This document shows, in pieces, positions 1 to 7,767 of a DNA stretch of 45,161 bases (within the stretch, counting starts at the first letter, position 1; every line of letters begins with the position of its first letter). The notes under the pieces were generated by a model. It had not been told where the DNA came from and did not search any database. It saw nothing but the letters and a program-made list of their open reading frames with translations. This stretch comes from JAMHWD01 sp035911135 (GTDB taxonomy: Bacteria; Pseudomonadota; Alphaproteobacteria; Micavibrionales; Micavibrionaceae), in the NCBI GenBank assembly GCA_035911135.1, contig JAMHWD010000012.1, forward strand, positions 1 to 45,161, written 5' to 3'. The position numbers and the translations under genes are program-made.

Positions 1-1359
1 ATCCATCATCGCGAGCGATGTGCCGCAGACTGTTGCCATCGAGGAGGAACCGTTCGATTCCGTGATCTCGGAGACTGTGCGGATCGTGTATGGGAATTCC
101 TCAACTGTTGGGAAAAGCGGGTTGATCGCGCGCCATGCCAGCTTGCCGTGACCGACTTCGCGGCGGCCCGGAGGACCCATGCGGCCAGCCTCACCAACCG
201 AGTATGGCGGGAAGTTGTAATGCAGCATGAAGCGCTGCTTGTATTCACCTTCCAGCGCGTCGATGATTTGTTCATCCTGACCTGTACCCAGTGTTGTGAC
301 AACAAGGGCCTGTGTCTCGCCGCGTGTGAAGAGGGCGGAACCATGACAGCGCGGCAGGATACCAACTTCGGCCACAATCGGGCGGACAGTTTTTGTATCG
401 CGGCCATCAATACGGCTGCCGGTTTTGAGGATCGAGCCACGAACAACATCGGCCTCAAGCTTCTTGAACTTGGAGGAAACCAGATTGTCATCAATGCCGG
501 CTTCTTCGCTGGCGAAGGATTCAATCGCGGCCTTGCGGATATCACCAACAGCGGCGTAGCGATCCTGTTTCTCGCGGATCGAGTATGCCTTCTCAACATC
601 GCCGGCGTATTTCGCCTTGATGTCTTTTTCCAGCTTGATGATATGCGCGGGAACTTCGGGCATGTCCCAGGGTTCTTTCGCGGCCATTTCAGCCAGAGCG
701 ATGATACCGTCAATAACCGGCTGGAAAGCTTTCCAGCCCATAGTCACAGCGCCCAGCATGGTTTCTTCGGAGAGTTCGGAGGCTTCGGATTCAACCATCA
801 GAACGCCTTCTTGCGTACCGGCAACAACCAGATCCAGATCCGAATTTTTCATCTCCGACATGGTCGGGTTGATTTTCAGCTCATCATTCACATAGCCAAT
901 GCGTGCCGCGCCAACCGGGCCCATGAACGGAATGCCGGAAAGTGTCAGGGCAGCCGAGCAACCAATCAAAGCAATAATATCGGGGTCATTCTCAAGGTCG
1001 TGCGAGACGACAGTCGCGATCACCTGAACCTCGTTGTAGAAATTATCCGGGAAGAGCGGGCGGATCGGACGGTCGATCAGGCGGGAGGTCAGTGTTTCCT
1101 TCTCCGATGCCTTGCCTTCGCGCTTGAAAAAGCCACCGGGGATTTTACCGGCTGCGTATGTTTTTTCCTGATAGTGAACGGTCAGCGGGAAGAAGTCCTG
1201 GCCCGGCTTGACACTTTTCGCGCCGACAACCGTACAAAGGACAGTTGTCTCGCCCATGGTAGCCATGACGGCGGCATCAGCCTGACGGGCAATCTTGCCG
1301 GTTTCCAGCGTGATGGTCTTGCCGGCAAAGTCGATATCTTTTTTGTAAACTTTAAACAT
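1..1359 (-). CDS. pnp: Polyribonucleotide nucleotidyltransferase (PNPase), C-terminus off the window
   Basis: The 453 visible codons, starting MFKVYKKDIDFAGKTITLE, form the N-terminal part of PNPase, the phosphorolytic 3'-5' exoribonuclease of the RNA degradosome. The first RNase PH domain shows the family motifs GGFFKREGK and SRLIDRPIRPLFP. After the helical linker, the start of the second catalytic domain shows GSRIDGRD, ILPRCHGSALFTRGETQAL and FMLHYNFPPYSVGE. The KH and S1 domains, roughly 250 further residues, lie beyond the left edge. The ATG is preceded by AAGGA. In most proteobacteria pnp directly follows rpsO. Here rpsO is about 2 kb upstream with three unrelated genes between, so pnp probably has its own promoter. 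Family assignment is secure. Confidence 0.97.
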   Translation of the reverse strand, partial: MFKVYKKDIDFAGKTITLETGKIARQADAAVMATMGETTVLCTVVGAKSVKPGQDFFPLTVHYQEKTYAAGKIPGGFFKREGKASEKETLTSRLIDRPIRPLFPDNFYNEVQVIATVVSHDLENDPDIIALIGCSAALTLSGIPFMGPVGAARIGYVNDELKINPTMSEMKNSDLDLVVAGTQEGVLMVESEASELSEETMLGAVTMGWKAFQPVIDGIIALAEMAAKEPWDMPEVPAHIIKLEKDIKAKYAGDVEKAYSIREKQDRYAAVGDIRKAAIESFASEEAGIDDNLVSSKFKKLEADVVRGSILKTGSRIDGRDTKTVRPIVAEVGILPRCHGSALFTRGETQALVVTTLGTGQDEQIIDALEGEYKQRFMLHYNFPPYSVGEAGRMGPPGRREVGHGKLAWRAINPLFPTVEEFPYTIRTVSEITESNGSSSMATVCGTSLAMMD

Positions 1360-1390
1360 TCTTGGTTTTTCCTTTTTGTGTTTTATGTGC

Positions 1391-1481
1391 GTCATCTCGA
1401 CCGGAGGGTATAACCCGCAGTGGAGAGATCTGACGTCAATGCGACGCGTTTATCAGATCCCTCGGCTACGCTCGGGATGAC
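1391..1481. repeat. Imperfect palindromic dispersed-type repeat between pnp and gpmA
   Basis: The outer arms GTCATCTCGA (1391–1400) and TCGGGATGAC (1472–1481) are complementary except for one base. The inner arms GAGAGATCTGA (1423–1433) and TCAGATCCCTC (1453–1463) are also complementary except for one base. The whole could fold into a long hairpin. The right arm itself contains CCTCGGCTACGCTCGGG, which resembles intergenic palindromes common in alphaproteobacterial genomes. Only one copy lies in this window, so its dispersed nature is inferred from appearance. It occupies the divergent pnp/gpmA spacer (1360–1682), in which I see no other gene. Confidence 0.6.
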
Positions 1482-1682
1482 AAGTTTTATATGGGGGAGG
1501 ATAATCGGCGGACTGGTAAATATATTTTTTCTTTGCCTGCCTCCGCTCGCGAAAAGCTCGCTACGGTTTGCAAAGAAGGGGACCATACACTTATCGGTCA
1601 ACCGCTATCGTTTTCCCTTTACAACAGGCTCATCTATTGGCATTTTCCTGCCCATAAGTCAAAGAAAAAGAGGGTTTTAGCC

Positions 1683-2303
1683 ATGAATTATCTCGTTCTC
1701 CTCCGTCACGGACAATCGGAATGGAATCTGGAAAATAAATTTACCGGATTTCACGATGTCGATCTCACTGCGCAAGGCGAGGCTGAGGCCAAAGCCGCCG
1801 GAGAAATGATCAAAAATGCCGGTATCAAATTCGATGCCGTGTTTTCTTCCACTCAGACCCGTGCCAACCGCACCGCTAATATTGCCCTTGGCGCAGCAGG
1901 GCAGCAGGATGCATTCGCAGGTATGATCCGCCATCCTCATTTGCGCGAGCGTGATTACGGTGATCTCACAGGCCTCAACAAGGACGAGACCAAGGCCAAA
2001 TACGGCGACGAACAGGTTCATATCTGGCGCCGGTCCTATGATGTTGCCCCGCCGGGCGGGGAATGCCTGAAGGATGTGGTGGAAAACCGCGTGCGCCCAT
2101 ATTTCCAGAGCGATATTAAGCCCCTCATTGATAGCGGCAAGAATGTCCTGATCGCCGCGCATGGCAATTCCTTGCGTGCGGTGCTGATTATCCTGGGCGT
2201 GGAAACGCCGGAAAGCATCAATGACGCCGAATTTCCGACCGGCATTCCGTTGGTGTTCGAGCTGGAAGGCGGCGCGGTGCAAAAGCGCTATTTCCTCAAA
2301 TAA
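1683..2303 (+). CDS. gpmA: 2,3-bisphosphoglycerate-dependent phosphoglycerate mutase
   Basis: This enzyme interconverts 3- and 2-phosphoglycerate in glycolysis and gluconeogenesis through a phosphohistidine intermediate. The catalytic motif LLRHGQSEWN sits at the N-terminus with the phosphorylated His9. It is followed by the active-site segment RERDYGDLTGLNKDE and the second histidine in AAHGNSLRA. The length of 206 residues matches the compact cofactor-dependent form. The reading frame is open further upstream to 1491, but family homology begins exactly at this ATG, which follows a weak GAGGG. The gene stands alone on the plus strand inside an otherwise minus-strand block and separates pnp from rpsO. 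Confidence 0.96.
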   Translation: MNYLVLLRHGQSEWNLENKFTGFHDVDLTAQGEAEAKAAGEMIKNAGIKFDAVFSSTQTRANRTANIALGAAGQQDAFAGMIRHPHLRERDYGDLTGLNKDETKAKYGDEQVHIWRRSYDVAPPGGECLKDVVENRVRPYFQSDIKPLIDSGKNVLIAAHGNSLRAVLIILGVETPESINDAEFPTGIPLVFELEGGAVQKRYFLK

Positions 2304-2306
2304 GCA

Positions 2307-2329
2307 ACGGCCGCCAGAAAGGCGGCCGT
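2307..2329 (+). terminator. Stem-loop after gpmA
   Basis: ACGGCCGCC, AGAAA and GGCGGCCGT form a perfect 9-bp GC-rich stem with a 5-nt loop four bases after the gpmA stop. No T-run follows, so it may act as a 3' stability hairpin or a weak terminator. Confidence 0.45.
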
Positions 2330-2363
2330 CTAGCCCGATCAGAATATGATACGAGGATCAGCG

Positions 2364-2597
2364 TTATTCGGGGCTACCATCAGTAGCATCGTTAAGCTCA
2401 TCCTGTATGCGTTCTGCGGGTGTTCTGTTCTCCAGTTCGCGGGCGGCATCATCCACGCCTTCATCAAGACGCTCGATCGCATCGCCGATTTTGTCGCCTG
2501 TGCTGCGGCGATCCGGCGCATTCAGCACAAAAATACCGACAATCGCCACAATGGCGACCGCGAAAACGATGGTAATTGTCTTTGTGTTATTGCTCAT
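2364..2597 (-). CDS. Small single-pass membrane protein of unknown function
   Basis: A 77-residue protein starting MSNNTKTITIVFAVAIVAIV. Residues about 7–26 form one hydrophobic segment. A charged tail with several acidic residues (DKIGDAIERLDEGVDDAAREL) follows and is likely helical. The ATG is favoured over a TTG two codons upstream because AAGGA lies six bases before it. I do not recognise the family. It resembles the short N-anchored proteins of unknown role seen in alphaproteobacteria. It is tail-to-tail with gpmA and downstream of the thioesterase gene, without an obvious functional link. Confidence 0.6.
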   Translation of the reverse strand: MSNNTKTITIVFAVAIVAIVGIFVLNAPDRRSTGDKIGDAIERLDEGVDDAARELENRTPAERIQDELNDATDGSPE

Positions 2598-2682
2598 AAC
2601 CAATCCTTGTCAGTTTGTTTTATATTCTGACCTGCCAACGCGAAGGGGGTGCGTTATGTTCCCAAGGGGATGATTTTTTATT

Positions 2683-3237
2683 CTAGCCTTGCGTCTGTTC
2701 GCGCAAGGAATCCTCGGCAGCCGACCATTTCTCAATATAGCCCGGCATGGCGGGGCTGGCGGTATTCACGCCGGCCAGCGCCATGACCTCGCTTGTGGGG
2801 ACAGTCTGGCGCTTTTTACCGTCATAAAACCCGCCTTTTAGCAGGCCAATGGCGGCAATGGCCCCTGCCTTGTTACCGCTGGCAATGATAAAACGCTGCT
2901 CGATATAGACCCATTTTTCATCCCAGCAAACAATGCGGGTTTGCAGGTCGTATTGCTGGAACGGCATGAGGGGCAGGCGAAAGCGCACTTGCGCAGCCGC
3001 CAGAACGGGCATTTTCTTCTCGCGCCACATGATCTGCAAAAGCCCGATGCGCGTGATGTAATCCAGCCGCCCCAGATCCATGATGGTCAGATATCGCCCG
3101 TTATTCATGTGGCCGTTCAGATCAAGATCATTGGGAAGAACGCGAAAGCGCGTTGTGAATGTATCAAGCGGCGCATTACTGCGCGGCGCACGCAAAGCGG
3201 AGATCAGAATAAGAATAAGACGAAAGTATAAATTCAT
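2683..3237 (-). CDS. Hotdog-fold thioesterase-like protein (THEM6/4HBT type)
   Basis: A 184-residue protein with a short hydrophobic N-terminus (MNLYFRLILILISAL), then a single hotdog domain. The motif LPNDLDLNGHMNNGRYLTIMD is the 4-hydroxybenzoyl-CoA thioesterase signature in the form seen in THEM6-like proteins. The N-terminal stretch may be a membrane anchor. The family is expected to hydrolyse acyl-CoA or act on acyl thioesters; the substrate cannot be told. The ATG is preceded by GGGAG. The gene lies between rpsO and pnp and is separated from rpsO by a strong terminator, so it is not part of the rpsO transcript. Confidence 0.8.
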   Translation of the reverse strand: MNLYFRLILILISALRAPRSNAPLDTFTTRFRVLPNDLDLNGHMNNGRYLTIMDLGRLDYITRIGLLQIMWREKKMPVLAAAQVRFRLPLMPFQQYDLQTRIVCWDEKWVYIEQRFIIASGNKAGAIAAIGLLKGGFYDGKKRQTVPTSEVMALAGVNTASPAMPGYIEKWSAAEDSLREQTQG

Positions 3238-3260
3238 GGATGATCTCCCTGGTTTATAAA

Positions 3261-3290
3261 AAAACGCCGCTGGTTGAAGGCGGCGTTTTT
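3261..3290 (-). terminator. Intrinsic terminator downstream of rpsO
   Basis: AACGCCGC (3263–3270) and GCGGCGTT (3280–3287) form an 8-bp GC stem. A-runs and T-runs flank both sides, so it can act in both directions. It ends the truB–rpsO transcript before the thioesterase gene. Confidence 0.8.
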
Positions 3291-3303
3291 AAAATTCTTC
3301 CTT

Positions 3304-3363
3304 CGTCATCACACGCTTTATGCGTGTGATCCATGGATTACACGGACAAGCCGTGTAATGACG
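3304..3363. repeat. Double-hairpin palindromic repeat downstream of rpsO
   Basis: Two perfect 9-bp hairpins lie back to back: ATCACACGC/GCGTGTGAT (3308–3330) and ATTACACGG/CCGTGTAAT (3337–3359). They are enclosed by CGTCAT and ATGACG, so the 60 bp can also fold as one three-way junction. Translated on the minus strand it gives the TRLVRVIHGS-type peptide often mis-annotated from dispersed repeats of this sort. It is probably a mobile palindromic element. Confidence 0.65.
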
Positions 3364-3372
3364 ATAGTAATG

Positions 3373-3642
3373 TTAGCGGCGGATGCCCAGACGCTCGATG
3401 AGCGTCTTGTAGCGGCCTTCGTCCTTGCCTTTGAGGTAGTCCAGCAGCTTGCGGCGCTTGGCAACCATTGCCAGCAGGCCGCGGCGGGAGTGCAGGTCTT
3501 TTGTGTGCGTCTGCATGTGGCCGGAGAGGTCATTGATGCGCGCTGTCAGAACGGCGACCTGAACTTCAGGCGAACCTGTGTCACCAGCCTTTGTGGCGTA
3601 ATCCGAGATAACTTTTTGTTTTTGTTCTGTAGTAACCGACAT
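3373..3642 (-). CDS. rpsO: 30S ribosomal protein S15
   Basis: 89 residues, the standard S15 length, with the hallmark segments GDTGSPEVQ, HSRRGLL and RRKLLDYLK. S15 binds the central domain of 16S rRNA early in 30S assembly. AAGGA precedes the ATG. The 68-bp gap to truB contains a small stem (ATCCC at 3668–3672 with GGGAT at 3683–3687) within the 5' leader. S15 commonly autoregulates through leader structure, but nothing here proves that. It is the last gene of the nusA-type operon before a terminator. Confidence 0.98.
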   Translation of the reverse strand: MSVTTEQKQKVISDYATKAGDTGSPEVQVAVLTARINDLSGHMQTHTKDLHSRRGLLAMVAKRRKLLDYLKGKDEGRYKTLIERLGIRR

Positions 3643-3710
3643 CTTTACATCCTTCTTTTTCTGTTAGATCCCTGCCTTCGCCGGGATTGCTCGCGTTGTT
3701 AAATAAACGC

Positions 3711-4643
3711 TCACAAGTTAAATACGCGAACCGGCCTTGCTTCGGCTCCGTGAAGTTCAAGCAGCGCAATGCTGGTATCGTTCAACATGGCCAGAACAAG
3801 AGCGCCTTTCTTTCCATCAAGCCCCGCCTTTGACAACCGGTCAAAATCGGGTTTGGAGATGAATGTCAGGCTTTGCCCGTTCTTTAGTCTTGCCGCCTCC
3901 CTTTCATCAAGGGGCAGGGCCGGGATATCGTCCAGCGCGCTGCTCAAGGGCTTTAAGACCGTTTCAAGGGCCGCACTTTGATCCATTTCCTGTAAAAGAT
4001 CAAGGGAAATCGCTGTATTGGCCGTAAAATGGCCGACAGCCTCGCGGCGCAGGGTAATAATATGCCCGAAACATCCCAGTTTTTCGCCCATATCGCGGGC
4101 AATCGAGCGGATATAGGTCCCCTTGCCGCAGCGGCATAGAAAGGTCGCGGTATGAGTATCATGCGCGGTTATTTCGAGGCTGTGTACGGTGACAATGCGG
4201 GATTTAATCTCGAACTCCTCGCCATCCCGGGCAAGGTCATAGGCGCGCTCGCCGTCAATCTTGATGGCGGAATAGCGCGGCGGGATTTGTTCGATCTGTC
4301 CGGTAAAGCCGGGCAGGAGAACCTCGATATCGGCCAAAGCAGGCCGCGCATCGCTGGTTTTGGTGATTTGCCCCTCCAGATCATCCGTATCACGGGCCTC
4401 GCCCCATTTGACGGTAAAGCTGTAGGTTTTATCGGCATCCTGAATGAAGGGGATGGTTTTTGTAGCCTCGCCCAGCGCAATCGGCAAGATGCCCGTCGCC
4501 AGCGGATCAAGTGTCCCGGCATGGCCGCCTTTTTGCGCGTTGAAATAACGGCGCACTTTGGCCAGGGCTTGCGTGGATGTAATGCCGGCGGGCTTGTCGA
4601 GATTGACCCAGCCGTCAATCTTTTCCCCTTTGCGCTTTTTCAT
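3711..4643 (-). CDS. truB: tRNA pseudouridine(55) synthase
   Basis: TruB isomerises U55 in the T-loop of tRNAs. The catalytic motif GGHAGTLDPLATGILPIALG carries nucleophile Asp46. The KTYSF segment, the PRYSAIKIDGERAYDLAR motif and RCGKGTYIRSIARD follow in the usual order. The C-terminal segment is a PUA-like region, giving 310 residues. It starts six bases after the rbfA stop, in the conserved order infB–rbfA–truB–rpsO, which couples tRNA modification with initiation and 30S maturation factors. Confidence 0.97.
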   Translation of the reverse strand: MKKRKGEKIDGWVNLDKPAGITSTQALAKVRRYFNAQKGGHAGTLDPLATGILPIALGEATKTIPFIQDADKTYSFTVKWGEARDTDDLEGQITKTSDARPALADIEVLLPGFTGQIEQIPPRYSAIKIDGERAYDLARDGEEFEIKSRIVTVHSLEITAHDTHTATFLCRCGKGTYIRSIARDMGEKLGCFGHIITLRREAVGHFTANTAISLDLLQEMDQSAALETVLKPLSSALDDIPALPLDEREAARLKNGQSLTFISKPDFDRLSKAGLDGKKGALVLAMLNDTSIALLELHGAEARPVRVFNL

Positions 4644-4649
4644 CTCTGC

Positions 4650-5045
4650 TTACTCTTTGTCGCTGCTGCTCGTGCTGATGTCGCGCAGCAATTCGTCAAT
4701 GCGCTGGACTTGATCGAAGGTGGCATCCTCACGGAAATTGATGCGCGGGGTGAATTTCAGATTGGCCTGACGCCCGATTTCTTTCTGAAAGTAATGCGAG
4801 GATTCATTCAGGGCCGGAATGATTTCCTCCATGCCATCGCCGCCTAAGGACATGACATAGGCAGTGGCGTTTTTCAGGTCAGGGGAAATGCGGACTTCGG
4901 TTACCGTGATATGCCCGGCATTCATAAGCGCCTGATGCGAGAAATGTCCGCGCGCCATTGTATCGGCCAGAATATGGCGGATCTGCTCGCCGACCCGCAA
5001 TTGTCTTTGCGAGGGTTCGGAGGATTTAGGGCGTTTGGGCTTCAT
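4650..5045 (-). CDS. rbfA: Ribosome-binding factor A
   Basis: A 131-residue KH-type protein that assists late maturation of the 16S 5' end. The family pattern is visible in RQLRVGEQIRHILADTMARG, VTEVRISPDLKNATAYVM and LKFTPRINFREDATFDQVQRI. Its ATG overlaps the infB stop by one base (TAATG, 5043–5047), which indicates translational coupling. A short acidic, serine-rich tail ends the protein. Confidence 0.96.
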   Translation of the reverse strand: MKPKRPKSSEPSQRQLRVGEQIRHILADTMARGHFSHQALMNAGHITVTEVRISPDLKNATAYVMSLGGDGMEEIIPALNESSHYFQKEIGRQANLKFTPRINFREDATFDQVQRIDELLRDISTSSSDKE

Positions 5046-7591
5046 TATTCTACCTTACGGGCGACTTCGATCAGCTCGTAACATTCGATAACGTCATCGG
5101 CGCGGATATCGTCATATTTCTCAAAGGCCATACCGCATTCAAAGCCTTCCTTGACTTCCTTGACCTCGTCTTTGAAGCGCTGAAGTGTTTTGAGCGTACC
5201 TTCGTGGATGACGACATCGTTCCGCAGCAGGCGCACCTTGTTACCGCGGCGAACTGCGCCAACCTCGACGGTACAACCGGCAACCTTGCCGACCTTGGAA
5301 ATATTGAAGACCTGCAGGATTTTGGCCGTACCGATATATTCTTCGCGGATCGTGGGCGAGAGCATACCGGAGAGAACAGCCTTGGCATCGTCAATGATAT
5401 CGTAGATCACGTTGTAGTAACGGATATCAACGCCATCGCGTGTGGCCATATCGCGGGCCTGCGCGTTTGCGCGAACGTTAAAGCCGATAATAAAGCCTTT
5501 CGAGGCGCGGATGAGCGAAACATCGGATTCTGTGATCGCGCCCACGCCTGTGTGCAGGACCTGAACCTCGATATCGGGGTTGTCGGCGCTGAGTTTTTGC
5601 AGCGACATGGAGATCGCTTCGGCCGAGCCATGAACATCGGCGCGGATGATAACGGGCAGCTTTGTCTTCTCGCCCAGCTCTTTTTGCAGGAGCAAATCTT
5701 CCATGGTCGTGCGGCCCTTGACGGCGGCAGCGGCCTGAATTTCGCGTTTCTTGCGCTGGCGGTAGCTGGCGATTTCACGGGCGCGGGATTCATCATCCAC
5801 CACCGAGAGCGGGTCACCGGCCTGCGGCAGGGCATCAAGGCCCAATACTTCAACCGGCATCCCCGGAATAGCGGCATCAACGGCCAGGCCCTTGTCATTC
5901 ATCAGCGCCTTGACTTTTCCGGTCTGTGCGCCGGCAACGAATACATCGCCAACCTTGAGTGTGCCTTTTTGGATCAGGACTGTGGCCACAGGGCCGCGTC
6001 CGCGCTCCAGCTTGGATTCAATAACGGTTCCCTGCGCCTGACGGTTCGGGTTGGCCTTGAGTTCAAGTACTTCAGCCTGCAGGAGGATGGCTTCTTCGAG
6101 TTTGTCGAGATTGATTTTCTTCTTCGCGGAAAGTTCAATGCACTGCACTTCGCCGCTGAGTTCCTCGACAATTACCTCATACTGCAGAAGGTCGGTTTTA
6201 ACCTTGTGCGGGTTGGCATCGGGCAGGTCGATTTTGTTGACCGCAATAATAAGCGGCACATTGGCGGCTTTGGCGTGTTTGATAGCTTCGACCGTCTGAG
6301 GCATGATGGAATCATTGGCCGCCACGACGATAACCACGATATCGGTAACATTCGCACCGCGCGCGCGCATTTCGCTGAATGCCTCGTGACCTGGCGTATC
6401 AAGGAAGGTGATCTTCTGGCCCGATTGCATCGTGACCTGATAAGCGCCGATATGCTGGGTGATGCCGCCAGCCTCGCCGGAGACGACATCCGTGGCACGC
6501 AGCGCATCGAGCAATGAGGTTTTACCATGGTCAACATGGCCCATGATGGTAACAACCGGCGGACGGATCATCAGATTATCATCTGTGTCTTCCTCGCCTT
6601 CGACGCCGATCTCAATATCAGAGTCGGCAACGCGTTTGACCTTGTGACCAAATTCGGAAACCAGCAATTCTGCCGTATCGGCATCAATCGTCTGGTTGAT
6701 CGTGGCCATAACGCCCAGCTTCATGAGCGTTTTAACAACTTCGCCGCCGGGTTCGGACATACGGTTGGCCAGTTCCTGTACGGTGATGGCTTCGGGGATG
6801 ATAACTTCGCGGAATACTTTCTGGGCATCCTGTTTGGAGCCTTGCGCGGCCAGACGTGCTTTTTCACGGGCGCGTTTTTGCGCCGCGAGCGAGGGGCCGC
6901 GATCCTTGTCGAAATCATTGTTAACGGCCTGTGTAACCGTAATACGGCTGCGGCGGCGATCATCTGCCCCGCGTGCCTTGGCCGGAGCCTTGACTTCAGC
7001 CTTTTTGAGGCGGTCGCGTACGCTTTCGGATTCTTCGCTCTCGCCCTCATCGCGGCCGCGGCGCAGTGGTGTGCCAAAAGATGCCGGAGCCGCCGGGCCG
7101 CCATCACGGGCAGGTGGAGTGGGGCGAGCCTTTTCAGCGGCCTGACGTTCCTGTGCTTCGATACGTTTGAGTTCTTCCAGCTCGTTGCGGCGGGCTTCTT
7201 CGAGCGCGTCTTCCGGGCTTTGCTGCGGGCGCTGTACGGGCGTGACCTGCTGGCGGGGCGGCAGGGAAGTCTTGCGCTCGCCACTTTCTTTCAGAGCCTT
7301 TTCGAGCGCCTGAATACGGGCGCTGCGCTCTGTATCGGTGAGGCCGGCATCATCACCGGAGGATTGTTGCTGCTGTTCGGACTGAGACGAAGAGGGCGCG
7401 CGTTTGGAACGGCGGACCTCAACGGCAACGCCGCCGCGGCCCGAAGGTGCGCCGGAACGCGCAGGGGCAGCGCCGCCGGGCTTAAGGCTTAAAGTGCCTT
7501 TCCCGCCGCCAAGGCTAAGGGTTTTCTTGCCCTCGCCGCCGCCTTCATCCTTCTTCTTTTCCATCGTCTTTTCGTCTTTCGTCTCGCTCAT
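5045..7591 (-). CDS. infB: Translation initiation factor IF-2
   Basis: An 848-residue GTPase that places fMet-tRNA on the 30S subunit. The N-terminal 270 residues are low-complexity, rich in Gly, Ala, Arg, Glu and Lys. An IF2-N helical module (VQELANRMSEPGGEVVKTL) follows. The G domain begins near residue 345 with GHVDHGKT, then DTPGHEAF and NKIDLPDA. Domains II to IV end in GFECGMAFEKYDDI. I chose the ATG giving MSETKDEK because AAGG lies close before it; the frame continues six codons further upstream. The order is nusA–infB–rbfA, but no ylxR gene is present between nusA and infB. Confidence 0.97.
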   Translation of the reverse strand: MSETKDEKTMEKKKDEGGGEGKKTLSLGGGKGTLSLKPGGAAPARSGAPSGRGGVAVEVRRSKRAPSSSQSEQQQQSSGDDAGLTDTERSARIQALEKALKESGERKTSLPPRQQVTPVQRPQQSPEDALEEARRNELEELKRIEAQERQAAEKARPTPPARDGGPAAPASFGTPLRRGRDEGESEESESVRDRLKKAEVKAPAKARGADDRRRSRITVTQAVNNDFDKDRGPSLAAQKRAREKARLAAQGSKQDAQKVFREVIIPEAITVQELANRMSEPGGEVVKTLMKLGVMATINQTIDADTAELLVSEFGHKVKRVADSDIEIGVEGEEDTDDNLMIRPPVVTIMGHVDHGKTSLLDALRATDVVSGEAGGITQHIGAYQVTMQSGQKITFLDTPGHEAFSEMRARGANVTDIVVIVVAANDSIMPQTVEAIKHAKAANVPLIIAVNKIDLPDANPHKVKTDLLQYEVIVEELSGEVQCIELSAKKKINLDKLEEAILLQAEVLELKANPNRQAQGTVIESKLERGRGPVATVLIQKGTLKVGDVFVAGAQTGKVKALMNDKGLAVDAAIPGMPVEVLGLDALPQAGDPLSVVDDESRAREIASYRQRKKREIQAAAAVKGRTTMEDLLLQKELGEKTKLPVIIRADVHGSAEAISMSLQKLSADNPDIEVQVLHTGVGAITESDVSLIRASKGFIIGFNVRANAQARDMATRDGVDIRYYNVIYDIIDDAKAVLSGMLSPTIREEYIGTAKILQVFNISKVGKVAGCTVEVGAVRRGNKVRLLRNDVVIHEGTLKTLQRFKDEVKEVKEGFECGMAFEKYDDIRADDVIECYELIEVARKVE

Positions 7592-7644
7592 GCCGACCTT
7601 ATACAGCACGCAGCCTTATTTTCCTAGCACTTTAGAGCTTTGCC

Positions 7645-7726
7645 TTTTCAGCCCGGACTGCGTTGCGGCGGCGCTTATGTACTGATTCCGTACACTTCGC
7701 GCCTTGCGCCTGATCCGGGCCGAAAA
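7645..7726. repeat. 82-bp palindromic repeat in the nusA–infB gap
   Basis: The outer arms TTTTCAGCCCGGA (7645–7657) and TCCGGGCCGAAAA (7714–7726) are complementary except for one base. Nested GTAC and GCGC segments add further pairing. It looks like a REP-type or dispersed palindrome and fills most of the 176-bp space where ylxR is normally found. As RNA it would form a long hairpin within the nusA–infB transcript. Confidence 0.6.
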
Positions 7727-7767
7727 TCCTTTGCTCTGAAGGACTTTTGTATTATGCGCCCAAAGCC

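Noticed and set aside
148..1413. 421-codon open frame on the plus strand opposite pnp
   Set aside because: The minus strand encodes unmistakable PNPase through this whole stretch; the plus frame has no family similarity.
5204..6517. 437-codon plus-strand frame opposite infB
   Set aside because: It is antisense to the conserved IF-2 G domain and has no recognisable protein features.
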